64,000 bases of DNA from NCBI RefSeq assembly GCF_025231485.1, contig NZ_CP104003.1:3038001-3102000 (forward strand), written 5' to 3'. The position numbers and the translations under genes are program-made. Positions 63,098-64,000 of this stretch are shown here, piece after piece; the first letter of the stretch is position 1; every line of letters starts with the position of its first letter. Below the pieces are notes generated by a model. The model ran no database searches. It worked only from the letters and a program-made list of their open reading frames with translations, and had not been told where the DNA came from. This DNA is from Salinirubellus salinus (GTDB lineage: Archaea; Halobacteriota; Halobacteria; Halobacteriales; Haloarculaceae).

Positions 63098-63532
63098 ATG
63101 TCCGTCCTCCGGAACCTGCGCGAGGAACTCACCGGCGTCGTCGCCCTCCTCGTCCTCGGCGCCGGGTTCCTCGCCATGGCGTTCCCCACGCTCTCGCCGA
63201 TCCCGTTCTGGGTGATCTGGATCGTCGGGTTCGCGGTCGTCCTCCCCCTCGTGGGCATCGCGACCGGCGAGGCGCTCGACGAGGACGAGGACGCCGACCG
63301 CGACCCGTCCGACCAGTCGCGGCGCGACCGCGACCCGGCCGCCGAGTCCGAACGCGACCCGCTGGCGGAGCTCCGCCGGCGCTACGCCGAGGGGGAGATA
63401 GACGAACTGGAGTTCGAGCGGCGCCTGGAGCGTCTGCTGGAGACCGAGGACGAGGCCGCCGCGGCCGCGTACGTCGACCGGCGACGCACCGACCGCGAGC
63501 AGGAGGCCGACCCCGAGCGCGACTCGGCCTGA
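63098..63532 (+). CDS. SHOCT-domain membrane protein
   Basis: A 144-residue protein with two membrane helices (about 12-30 and 36-55), a charged acidic linker, and a C-terminal SHOCT motif DPLAELRRRYAEGEIDELEFERRLERLL (about 87-114), a short domain seen at the ends of many membrane proteins where it is thought to help oligomerise. ATG 30 bases after the first base of CTTTTGCC (leaderless). Function unknown. Confidence 0.85.
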   Translation: MSVLRNLREELTGVVALLVLGAGFLAMAFPTLSPIPFWVIWIVGFAVVLPLVGIATGEALDEDEDADRDPSDQSRRDRDPAAESERDPLAELRRRYAEGEIDELEFERRLERLLETEDEAAAAAYVDRRRTDREQEADPERDSA

Positions 63533-63595
63533 CCCGTCCGCCAGCCGTCAGACACCGCCGACGGCCTTTTGACCCGCTGGCCCGGACCCTCGGCC

Positions 63596-64000
63596 ATGAC
63601 CGAGGAGCCCGACGCCGAACGCACCGCGGGCGTGGAGGGGGACGCCGCCGGGGACCTCCGCCCCGCGATCCGCCGGGTCGAGGATGGGGACGGACACGAC
63701 TCGCGACTCGCGGACGACGCGGCCCCCGAGGACGACACCGCCGAGGTCCCGCCGGACGTCCGGGAGTACGCCCGCTTCTCGAAGATCGACGGCGCGACCT
63801 ACGACCGGGCCAACGAGTTCCTCCGCGACCGGACCTACGTCACCGCCCGCGAGTGGGCCATCGCGCGGCTCTGTGCCGACTTCCGTACCGAGACCGGTGT
63901 CGAGATGACGAAGATCGGTGAGAACCTCCCGCACCTCGTCCCGTTCATGACCGACACCTACAGCCCGCAGGCGGTGAACCAGGCCCGCGCCTCGTTCAAG
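63596..64000 (+). CDS. DUF5806-like haloarchaeal protein (3' end beyond the window)
   Basis: The first 135 codons of a gene running off the window. The N-terminal 60 residues are acidic and disordered, then comes DVREYARFSKIDGATYDRANEFLRDRTYVTAREWAIARLCADFRTETGVEMTKIGENLPHLVPFMTDTYSPQAVNQARASF, which matches the DUF5806 helical domain restricted to Haloarchaea. ATG is 30 bases after the first base of CTTTTGACC. Function unknown. Confidence 0.8.
   Translation, partial: MTEEPDAERTAGVEGDAAGDLRPAIRRVEDGDGHDSRLADDAAPEDDTAEVPPDVREYARFSKIDGATYDRANEFLRDRTYVTAREWAIARLCADFRTETGVEMTKIGENLPHLVPFMTDTYSPQAVNQARASFK

Overview
The window is chromosomal DNA of a high-GC halophilic archaeon (class Halobacteria). 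The evidence is the acidic proteome, a bidirectional core of archaeal genes (RIO2, L15e, S6e, aIF1/SUI1, MC1, archaeal PheST and ValS), leaderless genes with a TATA-like box about 30 nt before the start codon, and a haloarchaeal rRNA operon with tRNA-Ala in the spacer. The genus cannot be fixed by eye. About two thirds of the bases are G or C, so most long open frames opposite real genes are artefacts.

Layout. 0-5.7 kb: RIO2 kinase, a phaR-phaP-like pair with an operator-like palindrome, DUF445 and Abi-alpha-like proteins, L15e. 5.8-13.9 kb: an MDR-type ABC exporter, a long-chain acyl-CoA synthetase, a membrane/lipid operon (CDP-alcohol phosphatidyltransferase, PHP protein, TVP38 protein), an ArsC-like phosphatase and SUI1. 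14.3-20 kb: DUF6735, NucS, MutS and an FAD oxidoreductase, with related extragenic repeats on both sides of mutS. 20-27.4 kb: pheST behind a possible phenylalanine leader peptide, a fold-back repeat, valS, and a GNAT enzyme. 27.4-31.1 kb: acyl-CoA ligase, PyrD, a small AbrB-fold protein and the chromosomal protein MC1.

31.4-37.4 kb holds a complete rRNA operon: an array of promoters (four exactly 83 bp apart), 16S, tRNA-Ala(UGC), 23S, a tRNA-like processing element, 5S and a hairpin-rich terminator region. 37.5-47.7 kb: acyl-CoA dehydrogenase, CPCC protein, ferredoxin-nitrite reductase, several small conserved proteins, a ParB-HTH-like protein, tRNA-Lys, a PAS histidine kinase, and two surface proteins, one with a PGF-CTERM-like tail. 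48-53.2 kb: a complete branched-chain amino-acid type ABC operon (livKHMGF) in one tightly overlapped unit. 53.4-64 kb: tRNA-Cys, a pair of contractile-tail tube-like proteins without other tail genes, a beta-CASP nuclease, RDD protein, S6e and downstream conserved proteins, an APH-type kinase, a DHH phosphoesterase, three UspA proteins, and a DUF5806 gene cut by the window end.

The most unusual signals are: (1) a leaderless 26-codon ORF with three consecutive Phe codons whose stop codon sits in the base of a strong hairpin, upstream of pheST; (2) 176-bp direct repeats bracketing mutS, belonging to a wider family of extragenic elements; (3) two orphan tail-tube proteins next to a tRNA-Cys that has a palindromic T-arm copy in its 3' flank. 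No CRISPR array, transposase or integrase was found.
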